Assembly (NCBI GenBank): GCA_964249735.1
Contig: CAXUDP010000009.1
Span: 1 to 64,000 of the forward strand
Source: Lichenicola sp964249735
GTDB lineage: Bacteria > Pseudomonadota > Alphaproteobacteria > Acetobacterales > Acetobacteraceae
DNA: 64,000 nucleotides
Reading direction: 5' to 3'
The notes below the pieces were generated by a model that saw nothing but the letters and a program-made list of their open reading frames with translations, was not told where the DNA came from and did no database searches. A program made the position numbers and the translations under genes. Shown here one piece after another: positions 17,190-25,757 of the stretch (the first letter of the stretch is position 1; the number at the start of each line of letters is the position of its first letter).

Positions 17190-18272
17190 TCAGTAGGTGG
17201 CGCCGCTCTTCAGCGCCGCCTTGGAGTCCGCGACGTCGTCATACAGCGCGTCCTTCATGATCTGCGCCTGCGCCACTTGGTCGCCGTTGAACCAGCCCTT
17301 CAGCGCCGCGAACGCCTTGGGTCCGAAGCGTGGGTTGGTCTGCACGTCGGCCTGGGCGTTGCCCTCCGCGATCGCCTGCACCAGCCCCTTGGTGCCGTCG
17401 ATGGACACGATCTTGATGTCGTGGCCCGGCGTCTTGCCGCCCTGCTGGATCGCTCGCATCGCTCCCAGCGTCATGACGTCGGCGTGGGAGTACAGCGCGT
17501 TGATGTCCGGATGGGCCAGCAGCAGCTGCTCCATCACCTTCTGAGCGTCGGTGGCCGACCAGTTGCCGGTCTGCGCAGCCACCAGGGTCAGGCCCGGATA
17601 CTTCTTCAGCTGGTCGGCGAAGCCCTGCGTGCGCTGCGCCTCGACCGAGTTGCCGTAGGCGCCCTGGATCTCGACGATCTTGGCCTGGCCGCCGGTCGCC
17701 TTGTTCATCGCGTCCGCCGCGCGCTGGCCCTGCACCAGGAAGTCCGAGCCCAGAAAGGTGATGAAGTCGCGGCAGGGGGTGCCGGCGGTGGCGCGGTCGA
17801 TCGTCACCACGGGGATGTTCTTGGCCGCCGCCTGTTCCAGCGCCGGCTGCAGCCCGGTGGCGTTCAGCGGCGCCACGATGATCGCCTTGGCACCCTGCGC
17901 GATCATGCTCTCGATGTCGGCGACCTGCTTGGCCTGGCTGTCGTTGGCGTTGGTGTAGAGCAGCCGCGACACCTTGGCCTGCTTGGCGGCGGAGCGCACC
18001 GAAGCGGTCTCGGCGGCGCGGAACGGGTTCTGCTCGTTCTCCGACTGGGAGAAGCCGACCACCATGCCGGCGAGCGAAGCGTGGCTCGGGCTAGGGTTGG
18101 TGCAGCTGGCGCTCGAGCTCGACTGCACCACGGCGCTGCCCGCCGCGTCCTGCTGCGCCAGGGCGGCGGGTGCCGCCAGCATGGAGGCGGCGGCGAGGAT
18201 GGAGAAGCGGCCGGCGCTGCGCGCCCGGGACTGCTGGTTGCTGCCGGATACGTCGTTTCCCTGTCGGGACAT
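17190..18272 (-). CDS. Sugar ABC transporter periplasmic binding protein (YtfQ-like)
   Basis: A 360-residue precursor. A long basic N-region precedes the hydrophobic stretch FSILAAASMLAAPAALA (cleavage before QQDAAG). After an unusual Ser-rich linker with one Cys (SSSSASCTNPSP), the mature domain has MVVGFSQSENEQNPFRAAET, IIVAPLNATGLQPAL and the late VSIDGTKGLVQAI, all typical of YtfQ-like type-1 binding proteins. It should bind a hexose, possibly a furanose, or a polyol. ATG at 18272 follows CAGGGGGTTATCC. This first gene of the operon lies behind the promoter/operator at 18338-18366. Confidence 0.9.
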   Translation of the reverse strand: MSRQGNDVSGSNQQSRARSAGRFSILAAASMLAAPAALAQQDAAGSAVVQSSSSASCTNPSPSHASLAGMVVGFSQSENEQNPFRAAETASVRSAAKQAKVSRLLYTNANDSQAKQVADIESMIAQGAKAIIVAPLNATGLQPALEQAAAKNIPVVTIDRATAGTPCRDFITFLGSDFLVQGQRAADAMNKATGGQAKIVEIQGAYGNSVEAQRTQGFADQLKKYPGLTLVAAQTGNWSATDAQKVMEQLLLAHPDINALYSHADVMTLGAMRAIQQGGKTPGHDIKIVSIDGTKGLVQAIAEGNAQADVQTNPRFGPKAFAALKGWFNGDQVAQAQIMKDALYDDVADSKAALKSGATY

Positions 18273-18337
18273 GGATAACCCCCTGTTTGACGGGCCTTCG
18301 CGACCCGTTCCTTGCACGCTTTCGCGCGATGCGACAC

Positions 18338-18366
18338 AGCCTAGGAAGATGTTTCTTGTCTGACAA
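18338..18366 (-). promoter_or_regulatory. Promoter with FadR/GntR-type operator over the -35 box
   Basis: Reading the minus strand, TTGTCA (18366-18361) and TAGGCT (18343-18338) are separated by exactly 17 nt, a good sigma-70-type pair, 65 nt upstream of the binding-protein ATG. The palindrome TTGTCTGACAA (18356-18366) fits the FadR-subfamily GntR consensus TnGTnnnACnA at every fixed position and covers the -35 box, so a bound regulator should repress. No GntR gene is in the window. Regulators of this subfamily often sense sugar acids or organic acids. Confidence 0.6.
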
Positions 18367-18404
18367 TAGGCCGCAGCCGCGGCCCGCCCTTAGCCGGGCT
18401 CCTT

Positions 18405-19973
18405 TTATTGCAGCCGCTCGGTGATCCGGTCCGCCACCCGCAGCGCGTTGGCGACGATGGTGAGCGTCGGGTTCACTGCGCCGATCGAGGGGAAGAAGCT
18501 CGCATCGGTGACGTAAAGGTTGTCGAGCTCGTGCGCCTTGCAGTCCACGTCCAGCACCGAGGAGGCCGGGTCGGTGCCGAAGCGCAGCGTGCCGGCCTGG
18601 TGCGCGGTGCCGCCGATCGGCGTGTCCTTGCCGAGGTACAGCTCGCGGTCGAACAGCTGCGGATGGATGTCCAGCCCGGTGCACAGGCCGTGCAGCTTGT
18701 GCTTGAGCCGCTTGAGGCCCTCCATGTTGGTCTCGGTGAGGTCGAGGTGGACCTTGTCGCCCTTGTAGAAGATGCGATTCTGCGCGAGCGGCAGGTCCTC
18801 CGCCGTCAGCCAGAAGTCGATCGAATGCTTGGCGATCCAGTCGAACGGCTTCTCCGGGAACCATTGCAGGAACTTGGGCAGGCCCTCGCCGTGCACCTGC
18901 ACCCCGTCCGACTTGCCGACCATCTGGATGTGGCCGAGCGGATAGTCCCAGTCGTCGCTGCCGAAATAGAAATCGTTGAGGCCCAGCGTCTTCTGGAACC
19001 GGGTCGGGTTCGGGATCTTCGACACCGCCAGCATGGTCGAGTTGTTGTGGCGCATGTAGTTGCGCCCCACCTGGTCCGAGCCGTTGGCGAGCCCGTTCGG
19101 ATGGGCGTCGCTGGCCGAGCGCAGCATCAGCAGCGCCGAGCTCAGCGCGCCGCAGGCGGCCACCACGATGTCGGCGGAGAACGTCATCGGCTCGCCATCG
19201 CGGATCACCTCGACCCCGGTTACGGTGCGGCCCGACGCGTCCGTCGTAAGCTTCTCGACATAGGCGCGCGTCAGCAGGGTCAGGTTCGGGTGGGCCCGCA
19301 GCGCCGGGTCGACCACGATCACCTGGGCGTCCGACTTGCCGTTGGTGGCGCACGGGTAGCCGTCGAACGCGTCGCACTTGCAGCACGGGCTTTCCGGCGT
19401 CGGCACCCCATCCTTCTCGGTCAGCAGCACGCCGACCGGCAGGTGGAACGGCTGGTGGCCGAGCCCCTTCAGCCCGTCGAACAGCTGCTGGATGCGCGGC
19501 TCGTGGGTGATCGGCGGATAAGCGTAGGGCTTGCGCGCCGGCGGCTCGGTCGGGTCCTCGCCGCGCAGCCCGTGCACCTGGAACAGCTCCTCCGCCACCT
19601 GGTAGTACGGCTCGAAGGTGTCGTAGCCGACCGGCCAGGCGGGCGAGATGCCGTCGGGATGCACGATCTCGCCGAAGTCGCGCTCGCGCAGCCGGAACAG
19701 CACCGAGCCGTACACCTTGCTGTTGCCGCCGACGAAATAGTGCAGGCCCGGATGGAAGGTGTCGCCCTTGCTGCTGTACCAGGTCTCGGTCGCCTGGTAG
19801 ATGCCGTCGACGAACACAGCCTTGCTGTCCCAGTTCTCCCGGCCGCGCTTGAGGTAGTCGCCACGCTCCAGCAGCAGGATGCGCTTGCCGGTCTGGGCGA
19901 GCTTCCAGGCCATGGTGCCGCCGCCCGGGCCGGATCCCACGATGATGACGTCGTAGTGCTGGCTGCTGCTCAT
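18405..19973 (-). CDS. GMC-family FAD-dependent oxidoreductase
   Basis: A 522-residue flavoprotein: N-terminal FAD motif DVIIVGSGPGGGTMAWKLA with LLLERGDY, and C-terminal GTAHQAGTLRFG, NLYVTDASFFPS and AVNPTLTIVANALRVAD containing the active-site His and Asn of GMC enzymes. Cysteines 197, 198, 200 and 208 cluster in SPCCKCDAFDGYPCATNGKSD, where some GMC dehydrogenases carry a cysteine-rich or Fe-S loop. No signal peptide is visible. Likely role: oxidation of a sugar, polyol or alcohol to an aldehyde or lactone, passing electrons to the respiratory chain. ATG at 19973 gives the canonical start. Divergent from doxX, 132 nt away. Confidence 0.85.
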   Translation of the reverse strand: MSSSQHYDVIIVGSGPGGGTMAWKLAQTGKRILLLERGDYLKRGRENWDSKAVFVDGIYQATETWYSSKGDTFHPGLHYFVGGNSKVYGSVLFRLRERDFGEIVHPDGISPAWPVGYDTFEPYYQVAEELFQVHGLRGEDPTEPPARKPYAYPPITHEPRIQQLFDGLKGLGHQPFHLPVGVLLTEKDGVPTPESPCCKCDAFDGYPCATNGKSDAQVIVVDPALRAHPNLTLLTRAYVEKLTTDASGRTVTGVEVIRDGEPMTFSADIVVAACGALSSALLMLRSASDAHPNGLANGSDQVGRNYMRHNNSTMLAVSKIPNPTRFQKTLGLNDFYFGSDDWDYPLGHIQMVGKSDGVQVHGEGLPKFLQWFPEKPFDWIAKHSIDFWLTAEDLPLAQNRIFYKGDKVHLDLTETNMEGLKRLKHKLHGLCTGLDIHPQLFDRELYLGKDTPIGGTAHQAGTLRFGTDPASSVLDVDCKAHELDNLYVTDASFFPSIGAVNPTLTIVANALRVADRITERLQ

Positions 19974-20105
19974 GGCGTCCGCGTTCCCGCTGCTGGTCGG
20001 GCGGGCAACGCCCGCGGCATCGTCTCGTTCCAGGAACCGATCGGCTCCGCGCGCGTCCTGCCCACGACCGGCAGCGCATCGCGTCCAGGCGGAGTTCTCG
20101 CATCC
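19974..20105. promoter_or_regulatory. Divergent spacer between GMC oxidoreductase and DoxX genes
   Basis: This short region must drive both flanking genes. It contains a compact hairpin, GCGGGC-AAC-GCCCGC, near 20006-20020. I see no clear -35/-10 pair and no copy of the TTGTCTGACAA operator found upstream of the neighbouring importer operon. Confidence 0.3.
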
Positions 20106-20600
20106 ATGACCGGCCTCAGCTTCATCGTGGCGCTCGGCGTCCGCTACCTTCTGGTGGTGCTGTTCTTCCCGTTCAGCGCGCTGGACAAGATCCTGAACTT
20201 CCGCGGCGCGGTCGGCCAGGCGCAGGAGATGGTGCCGTCGCGGGGCGCTGCCACGCTCATGCTGATGGCAGGCCTCCTGGTGGAGATCGTGATGCCGATC
20301 TGCATCCTGACCGGCTACTGCGACCGCCTCGCCGCCTTCATCATGGCCGGCTACTGCATGGTCACGGCGCTGTTGTGGAAGCGGTTCTGGGCCACCGGCG
20401 ACTTCTGGGCCGGCAGCGACAGCAAGGGGCGCGGCCTGTTCTGGGACTTCCTGAAGAATTTTTCCCTCGCCGGCGGCTTCCTGCTGATCACGCTCGGCAG
20501 CCTGACCCTGTCCTCCTTTCTCGAGCACCCGTTCTCCTCGACCCATCCCTACGCGACCGCCGCCTACGGCCCGGTCGCCGGCGAAGGCATCCGACCGTGA
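20106..20600 (+). CDS. DoxX-family membrane protein
   Basis: A 164-residue integral membrane protein with about four transmembrane segments (VALGVRYLLVVLFFPFSALDK; ATLMLMAGLLVEIVMPICIL; RLAAFIMAGYCMVTALLW; FSLAGGFLLITLGSLTL). The first segment with its FxxSALDKxxNF motif is typical of DoxX/SURF4-like proteins. DoxX relatives partner with quinone-linked oxidoreductases, so this could be the membrane or quinone-side partner of the divergent GMC enzyme; that is inference. The lactonase gene follows after 37 nt. Confidence 0.8.
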   Translation: MTGLSFIVALGVRYLLVVLFFPFSALDKILNFRGAVGQAQEMVPSRGAATLMLMAGLLVEIVMPICILTGYCDRLAAFIMAGYCMVTALLWKRFWATGDFWAGSDSKGRGLFWDFLKNFSLAGGFLLITLGSLTLSSFLEHPFSSTHPYATAAYGPVAGEGIRP

Positions 20601-20637
20601 ACGCCGTTCACGGTTTTGCCTCCTGAGGCGGCGTCTC

Positions 20638-21543
20638 GTGCAGGGCTTCGACAGTCGCGACCCGCGTTTCGACACCTTCGTCCTCGGCAACGCGCCCCTG
20701 GAGCAGCTCGGCGGCGGCTATCGCTGGATCGAGGGACCGGTCTGGATGGCGGACTGGAACTGCCTGCTGTTCCAGGACCTGCCGAACGACCGCACCATGC
20801 GCTGGAGCGAGGCGGACGGGTTCTCGGTGTGGCGCCAGCCCTCGAACTACGGCAACGGCCAGACGCGCGACCGGCAGGGGCGGCTGGTCACCTGCTCGCA
20901 TCGTGGCCGCTGCCTGTATCGCACCGAGTGGGACGGCACGGTCACCACCCTGGTCACCCACCATGACGGCCGGCGCCTGAACGCCCCCAACGACGTGGTG
21001 GTGAAGTCCGACGGCACCATCTGGTTCTCCGACCCGCTCTACGGCCTGTCCAACGACTACGAGGGCGGCCGGCAGGCGAGCGAGCAGCCGCCGGCGCTGT
21101 ACCGGCTCGACCCGGAGACCGGCGACATACGGGTGATGGCGGACGACTTCGACGGCCCCAACGGCCTCGCCTTTTCCCCCGACGAGCGCCGTCTCTACGT
21201 CGCCGAGACCGGCGACCAGACCCGGCCGAACCCCCGGCAGTACCTGCGCGTGTTCGACGTGTCGCCCGACGGGCTACGGCTGTCCGGGGGCGACGTGTTC
21301 CACAAGGTCGAGCCCGGCTACTCGGACGGCTTCCGAGTCGACGAGGACGGCAACCTGTGGAGCAGCGCCGCCGACGGCGTGCACTGCATCGACCCGACCG
21401 GCCACCTGCTCGGCAAGATCCTGGTGCCATACACGGTGTCCAACCTCACCTTCGGCGACCGCTACCGGTCGCGGCTGTTCATCGGCGGCTCGCACACGCT
21501 GTACTCGATCTTCCTCAACCGGCGCGGGGCGCAGGTCCCGTGA
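20638..21543 (+). CDS. SMP-30/gluconolactonase family protein
   Basis: A 301-residue six-bladed beta-propeller of the SMP-30/gluconolactonase/LRE family. It has the conserved metal-site segments YRWIEGPVWMADWNCLLFQD (Glu ligand), LNAPNDVVVKSDGTIWFSDP (Asn ligand), GPNGLAFSPDERRLYVAET and YSDGFRVDEDGNLWSS (Asp ligand). These enzymes hydrolyse sugar lactones with Ca or Zn. Next to the GMC enzyme, it fits opening of the lactone produced by oxidation. There is no signal peptide, so it should act in the cytoplasm. GTG at 20638 is weakly supported. Its stop overlaps the next start (GTGA). Confidence 0.87.
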   Translation: MQGFDSRDPRFDTFVLGNAPLEQLGGGYRWIEGPVWMADWNCLLFQDLPNDRTMRWSEADGFSVWRQPSNYGNGQTRDRQGRLVTCSHRGRCLYRTEWDGTVTTLVTHHDGRRLNAPNDVVVKSDGTIWFSDPLYGLSNDYEGGRQASEQPPALYRLDPETGDIRVMADDFDGPNGLAFSPDERRLYVAETGDQTRPNPRQYLRVFDVSPDGLRLSGGDVFHKVEPGYSDGFRVDEDGNLWSSAADGVHCIDPTGHLLGKILVPYTVSNLTFGDRYRSRLFIGGSHTLYSIFLNRRGAQVP

Positions 21544-22367
21544 CCGTTATCGCCCGTATCGCCCGGTTCAGCCTGACCAGCGCCGACCCCGCGCGCCTGG
21601 CGCGGTTCTACGGCGACGCCTTCGGCTTCGAGCAGATCGCGACGGGGCAGCAGGACGCCCTCCCCTACGGCGTGCCGGGCCAGGTCACCGTCCACCGGCT
21701 GCGCCTCGGGGCGCAGGAGATCGAGCTGGTCGGGTTCGAGCAGGCGGGCGCCCCCTACCCGTCCGGCAGCACCAGCCATGACGGCTGGTTCCAGCATCTG
21801 GCGCTGGTGGCGTCCGACATGGCGGCGGCGCACGCGCGCCTGTCCCGGCTCGGCGGCTGGCAGGCCATCAGCCAGGGCGGCCCGGTGATCCTGCCGGAAT
21901 CCTCGGGCGGCGTGACCGCGTTCAAGTTCCGCGATCCGGAGGGCCATCCGCTGGAGCTGCTGGCTTTCCCGCCCGGCCACGCCCCGGCCGCCTGGTCAGG
22001 ACGGTCGAAAGACATGCCGTGTCTCGGCATCGACCATTCGGCGATCGTGGTCGCGGACGAGGCGCGCAGCCTCGCCTTCTACGCAGCCCTCGGCCTCGCG
22101 GCGACCACGCGCTCCGCCAATCAAGGCCCGGCGCAGGTGCACCTCGACGGCGCGCCGGAAGTCGCCGTCGGCGTGGTCGGCCTCGACCCGCCGGTCGCCC
22201 CGCCGCATCTCGAGCTCCTGGCCTACCGCAACCCGCCGGTGCGTCCGGGCTCCGCAGGCGCCGCCGACATCGCCTGCACCCGCACGATGATGGTCGCCGA
22301 CGCGCCGGAACCGCCACGCATGCTGCGCGATCCGGACGGACATCGGGTGATGCTCACCGACGGCTAG
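21540..22367 (+). CDS. VOC (glyoxalase/dioxygenase fold) family protein, two domains
   Basis: A 275-residue protein made of two vicinal-oxygen-chelate modules: the first (residues about 5-140) with RFSLTSADPARLARFYGDAFGF and RDPEGHPLELLAFP, the second (about 160-275) with IDHSAIVVADEARSLAFYAALGL and RDPDGHRVMLTDG. The glutamate of DPEGHPLEL is present in the first domain, while the second has DGHRVML with no acidic residue there, so the second site may be inactive. GTG at 21540 overlaps the lactonase stop. It may act as an isomerase, epimerase or lyase in the same pathway; the substrate is unknown. Confidence 0.8.
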   Translation: MTVIARIARFSLTSADPARLARFYGDAFGFEQIATGQQDALPYGVPGQVTVHRLRLGAQEIELVGFEQAGAPYPSGSTSHDGWFQHLALVASDMAAAHARLSRLGGWQAISQGGPVILPESSGGVTAFKFRDPEGHPLELLAFPPGHAPAAWSGRSKDMPCLGIDHSAIVVADEARSLAFYAALGLAATTRSANQGPAQVHLDGAPEVAVGVVGLDPPVAPPHLELLAYRNPPVRPGSAGAADIACTRTMMVADAPEPPRMLRDPDGHRVMLTDG

Positions 22368-22512
22368 GCGGCATCGCCGGGCCGGTACGGAGCCGGCTCC
22401 ATGGCTGCACGATCACCGCGCGGCGTCGGCCGATCTTCCGTGTCCTGTGACGGTAACGCGTGCCGGCGGCGCGGCACAGGGCTGCCACGTGCTCAAGGTG
22501 ACGTGAGGGGCG

Positions 22513-25104
22513 ATGCGCTGGCAGTCGGAGGGCGTTCCGTCCCAAAACCTATACAGGCCGGGATTGGAAGCCGCGATGCAGGAACAGGCGCAGATGATGA
22601 AGCGGCTGCAGGTGCTGGCCGATTTCGGCGACTTCACGCTGCGTTCCGAGACCCTCGACGAGATCCTGACCGAGGCCTGCCGGCTGGTGGCCGCGGCGCT
22701 CGGAACGAGCCGCGCCAAAGTCCTGGAAATCCAGCAAGGAGAACAATGCCTGCTGGTGCGGGCAGGGGTCGGCTGGGACCCCGAGATCATCGGCCACGAG
22801 CGCCTGCCCATGGGCGAGCACTCGTCGGAAACCTTCGCGATCAGGGCGGCCGAACCCGTCATCTCGCAGGACGTCAACAGCGACGATCGCTTCGACATTC
22901 CCGCCTTCATGAAGAAGGCGGGCGTGGTCGCGCTGGCGAACGTGCCGATCTTCCTTCCCGGCCGGCGCCCCTACGGGCTGCTCCAGGTGGATGCCGCGGA
23001 GCCGCGCACCTTCGGCCCGGAGGACACGCACTTCCTGCGCACCTATGCCACCATCCTGGGGCCGGTGATCGACCGCCTGCTGCAGGCTCGCGACCTGCGT
23101 GCGAGCCAAGAGCGCTTCCGCCTCACCGTCGAGGCGGCGCGCGACTACGCGATCTTCGCGTCCGACACGCAGGACCGGATCACCGACTGGCTTCCCGGTG
23201 CGGCGGCGGTGTTCGGCTGGACGGCGGAGGAGGTGCTCGGGCGGCCGGCCGCCATGACCTTCACGCCGGAAGACCGGGAACAGGGCCAGGACAGAAAGGA
23301 GATCGAGACGGCCGCCGCCGAGGGCGTGGCGGCGAACGTACGCTGGCATCTCCGCAAGGACGGATCGCGCGTGTTCATCGAGGGATCGACCAGGGCACTG
23401 CGCGATCACGACGGCACCCTGACCGGCTTCCTGAAGATCGGCCAGGACGTCACGGAGCGCCGCAGGGTGGAACAGGAGCTGCGCGGGAGCGAAGAGCGCT
23501 TCCGCGCCCTGGTGGGCGCGACCGCGGACGTGGTGTACCGGATGAGCCCGGACTGGAACGAGATGCGCCAGCTCGATGGCAACGGCTTCCTGTCCGACAC
23601 GGCGAGCCCGAGCGGGACATGGCTGGACCAGTACATCCATCCCGACGACCGGCCACATGTCCAGGCGGCGATCGCGGAGGCGATCAGGACCAGGAGCCAT
23701 TTCGAGCTGGAGCATCGCGTGCGGCGCGCCGACGGCCGCCTCGGCTGGACGCTGTCGCGCGCCGTGCCGCTCCTGGACGGCGACGGCGAGATCCGGGAAT
23801 GGTTCGGTGCCGCGACCGACATCGACGACCAGGTGCGGGCCCGCGAGATGCTGGCCCGGAGCCACCAGGAACTGGAGATGCGGGTCGCCGAGCGCACCGC
23901 CGCGCTGCAGCTGGCCATGACCTCGCTGCACCAGGAGGTGCTGGAGCGGCAGGAAACGGAAGAACGGCTGCTGCAGAGCGAGAAGCTGAAGGCGATCGGC
24001 CAGCTCACCGGCGGCATCGCGCACGACTTCAACAACATGCTCCAGGCCGTGACCAGCGCCCTGAGCATGATCCGCTCCCGCCTCCAGCAGGGTCGGACCA
24101 CCGAGATCGTGGGCTACGTGGACCGGGCGGAGAAGGGCGCCCAGCGTGCCGCGGCCCTGACCCACCGCCTGCTGGCGTTCGGCCGGCGGCAGACCCTCGT
24201 GCCCAAGCCCGTGAGCCTCGACCGCATCGCGCGGGACATGGAGGACATGATCCGGCGCAGCGTCGGCCCCGCGGTGCAGGTCGAGTTCAGGCTGACGAGT
24301 GGGCGGTGGCTCACGATGTGCGATCCCAGCCAGCTGGAAAGCGCCCTGCTCAACCTGTCCATCAACGCCCGCGACGCCATGCCGGAGGGCGGCTGGCTGG
24401 TCATCACCACCGAGGAGCTGGTGCTGTCCGAGGCCGAGATTGCCAGCTCGGAGGACGCGCAGCCCGGCCGCTACGCTTCCATTGCGGTCGCCGACAGCGG
24501 CACCGGCATGACGCACGAGTTAGCGGCGCGCGTGTTCGAGCCGTTCTTCACCACCAAGCCGCCGGGCCAGGGCACCGGCCTCGGCTTGAGCCAGATCTAC
24601 GGCTTCATCCGGCAGTCCGGCGGCATCGTGCAGCTCGAGACCGTCCCGGGAAAGGGCACCACGATCCGGCTCTGCCTGCCGTTCCACGCGCTGAACCCGG
24701 ACGCGGGAACGATCGCGGCGATCGACAACGGCAGGACGGTGCTGCTGATCGAGGACGAGGAGGACGTGCGCGAGATGACGGCCGAGCAGCTCCGCGATCT
24801 CGGCTACCGGGTGCTGGAAGCGCAGAACGGCCCGGCGGCGCTGCGTCTCGTGCAGGCCGGCACGCATCTGGATCTGCTCGTCAGCGACATCGGCCTGCCA
24901 GGCGGCATGAACGGCCGTCAGGTGGCGGACGCGGTGCGCGAGCGACATCCCGACCTGCCGGTCATCCTGATCAGCGGATACGCCGCCGGCCAGGAAATGC
25001 ACGGCATGGACGTGCTCACCAAGCCGTTCGATCCGGCAACGCTTGCGGACATGGTCATGGCCCGGACGGAGCAGTCCGGCCGCATCGGCAGATCGCACGG
25101 CTGA
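22513..25104 (+). CDS. Hybrid sensor histidine kinase (GAF-PAS-PAS-HisKA-HATPase-REC)
   Basis: An 863-residue soluble kinase. A GAF domain (about residues 35-190) is followed by two PAS/PAC domains (about 195-320 and 325-445), a coiled coil (MRVAERTAALQLAM), the H-box GGIAHDFNNMLQ (phospho-His), an HATPase_c domain with NLSINARDAM, DSGTGM and GTGLGLSQIYGFI, and a C-terminal receiver with acidic pocket EDEE, phospho-acceptor in LLVSDIGLPGG and the conserved Lys in LTKPFD. There is no transmembrane segment, so it should sense a cytoplasmic signal. ATG at 22513 follows GTGAGGGGCG; ATG at 22576 is an alternative. No DNA-binding partner is adjacent, so it is an orphan. Confidence 0.9.
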   Translation: MRWQSEGVPSQNLYRPGLEAAMQEQAQMMKRLQVLADFGDFTLRSETLDEILTEACRLVAAALGTSRAKVLEIQQGEQCLLVRAGVGWDPEIIGHERLPMGEHSSETFAIRAAEPVISQDVNSDDRFDIPAFMKKAGVVALANVPIFLPGRRPYGLLQVDAAEPRTFGPEDTHFLRTYATILGPVIDRLLQARDLRASQERFRLTVEAARDYAIFASDTQDRITDWLPGAAAVFGWTAEEVLGRPAAMTFTPEDREQGQDRKEIETAAAEGVAANVRWHLRKDGSRVFIEGSTRALRDHDGTLTGFLKIGQDVTERRRVEQELRGSEERFRALVGATADVVYRMSPDWNEMRQLDGNGFLSDTASPSGTWLDQYIHPDDRPHVQAAIAEAIRTRSHFELEHRVRRADGRLGWTLSRAVPLLDGDGEIREWFGAATDIDDQVRAREMLARSHQELEMRVAERTAALQLAMTSLHQEVLERQETEERLLQSEKLKAIGQLTGGIAHDFNNMLQAVTSALSMIRSRLQQGRTTEIVGYVDRAEKGAQRAAALTHRLLAFGRRQTLVPKPVSLDRIARDMEDMIRRSVGPAVQVEFRLTSGRWLTMCDPSQLESALLNLSINARDAMPEGGWLVITTEELVLSEAEIASSEDAQPGRYASIAVADSGTGMTHELAARVFEPFFTTKPPGQGTGLGLSQIYGFIRQSGGIVQLETVPGKGTTIRLCLPFHALNPDAGTIAAIDNGRTVLLIEDEEDVREMTAEQLRDLGYRVLEAQNGPAALRLVQAGTHLDLLVSDIGLPGGMNGRQVADAVRERHPDLPVILISGYAAGQEMHGMDVLTKPFDPATLADMVMARTEQSGRIGRSHG

Positions 25105-25328
25105 ACGCCATCCCGCGCACGATCGGCCACACGATCTCCGAACCTGCGGGCGTGACGTCCGGCGCTGGCCCGGTATCCACCGCCCATGACTCATCCGGAC
25201 GGGGCGATTCGTTGGAAGTAGGCGGCAAGGCCAGGATCCAGCGGCAAGTATACGTTCATCAGGATGCGCGTCCTGCGGGAGAATGACCTGGCGGCTCGAA
25301 CGGCGGCAGCCCGTTCACCTGCCCAATA

Positions 25329-25757
25329 TCAGAACGACACCTCAGCCGGCAGCGTCACCCGCAGCACCGACCGGTCGCCGGTGCGCCGCTTCCAGGCAGC
25401 GCGGATCGCGTCGATGGCAGCGCGGTCGCGCGCGTCGTCCGGATGGTCGATCACCAGCAGCTTCGAGCGCAGTCGCAGCGGCACCGCGTCCTGCGGCCCC
25501 TGCCACTGACCATACGCGTCGATCACGCTGAACCCGGCGGGAAAGCGCGGTGTCACCTCCCGGTCCAGGAAGTCGCGCCAAGCCTGCGGGCTCACGCCCA
25601 GGTCGGACCGGTCAGCCGGTCCGAGGCCGAAATAGAGCTGCGTGTCCACCCAGCTGGCGGTCGCAACCGGATGCGCCGCATCGGCCGACGCGCAGCCGCT
25701 CAGCAGCGCGCCCGCAAGCAGCAGCAGGGAAAGCTGATGGGGGCGGTTCAGGTTCAA
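25329..25757 (-). CDS. DUF3574 domain lipoprotein
   Basis: A 142-residue protein with a lipoprotein signal (SLLLLAGALLSGCAS; lipobox LSGC). The mature part matches the DUF3574 pattern: WVDTQLYFGLG, VSPQAWRDFLDREVTPRFPAGFSVIDAYGQW and SKLLVIDHPDD. These are small envelope proteins of unknown function. TTG at 25757 is used because GGAGACACCGT is correctly spaced and no in-frame ATG precedes the signal sequence. The spacer to the hybrid kinase gene (25105-25328) holds nothing I can name. Confidence 0.8.
   Translation of the reverse strand: MNLNRPHQLSLLLLAGALLSGCASADAAHPVATASWVDTQLYFGLGPADRSDLGVSPQAWRDFLDREVTPRFPAGFSVIDAYGQWQGPQDAVPLRLRSKLLVIDHPDDARDRAAIDAIRAAWKRRTGDRSVLRVTLPAEVSF

Noticed and set aside
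18360..18404. Intrinsic terminator GCCCG/CGGGC followed by a T-rich stretch after the GMC gene
   Set aside because: The stem is only 5 bp and the T-rich side faces the plus strand, where no gene ends.
22401..25286. A 961-codon open frame overlapping the hybrid kinase in another frame
   Set aside because: The kinase frame contains all conserved domain motifs; the alternative frame is low-complexity.
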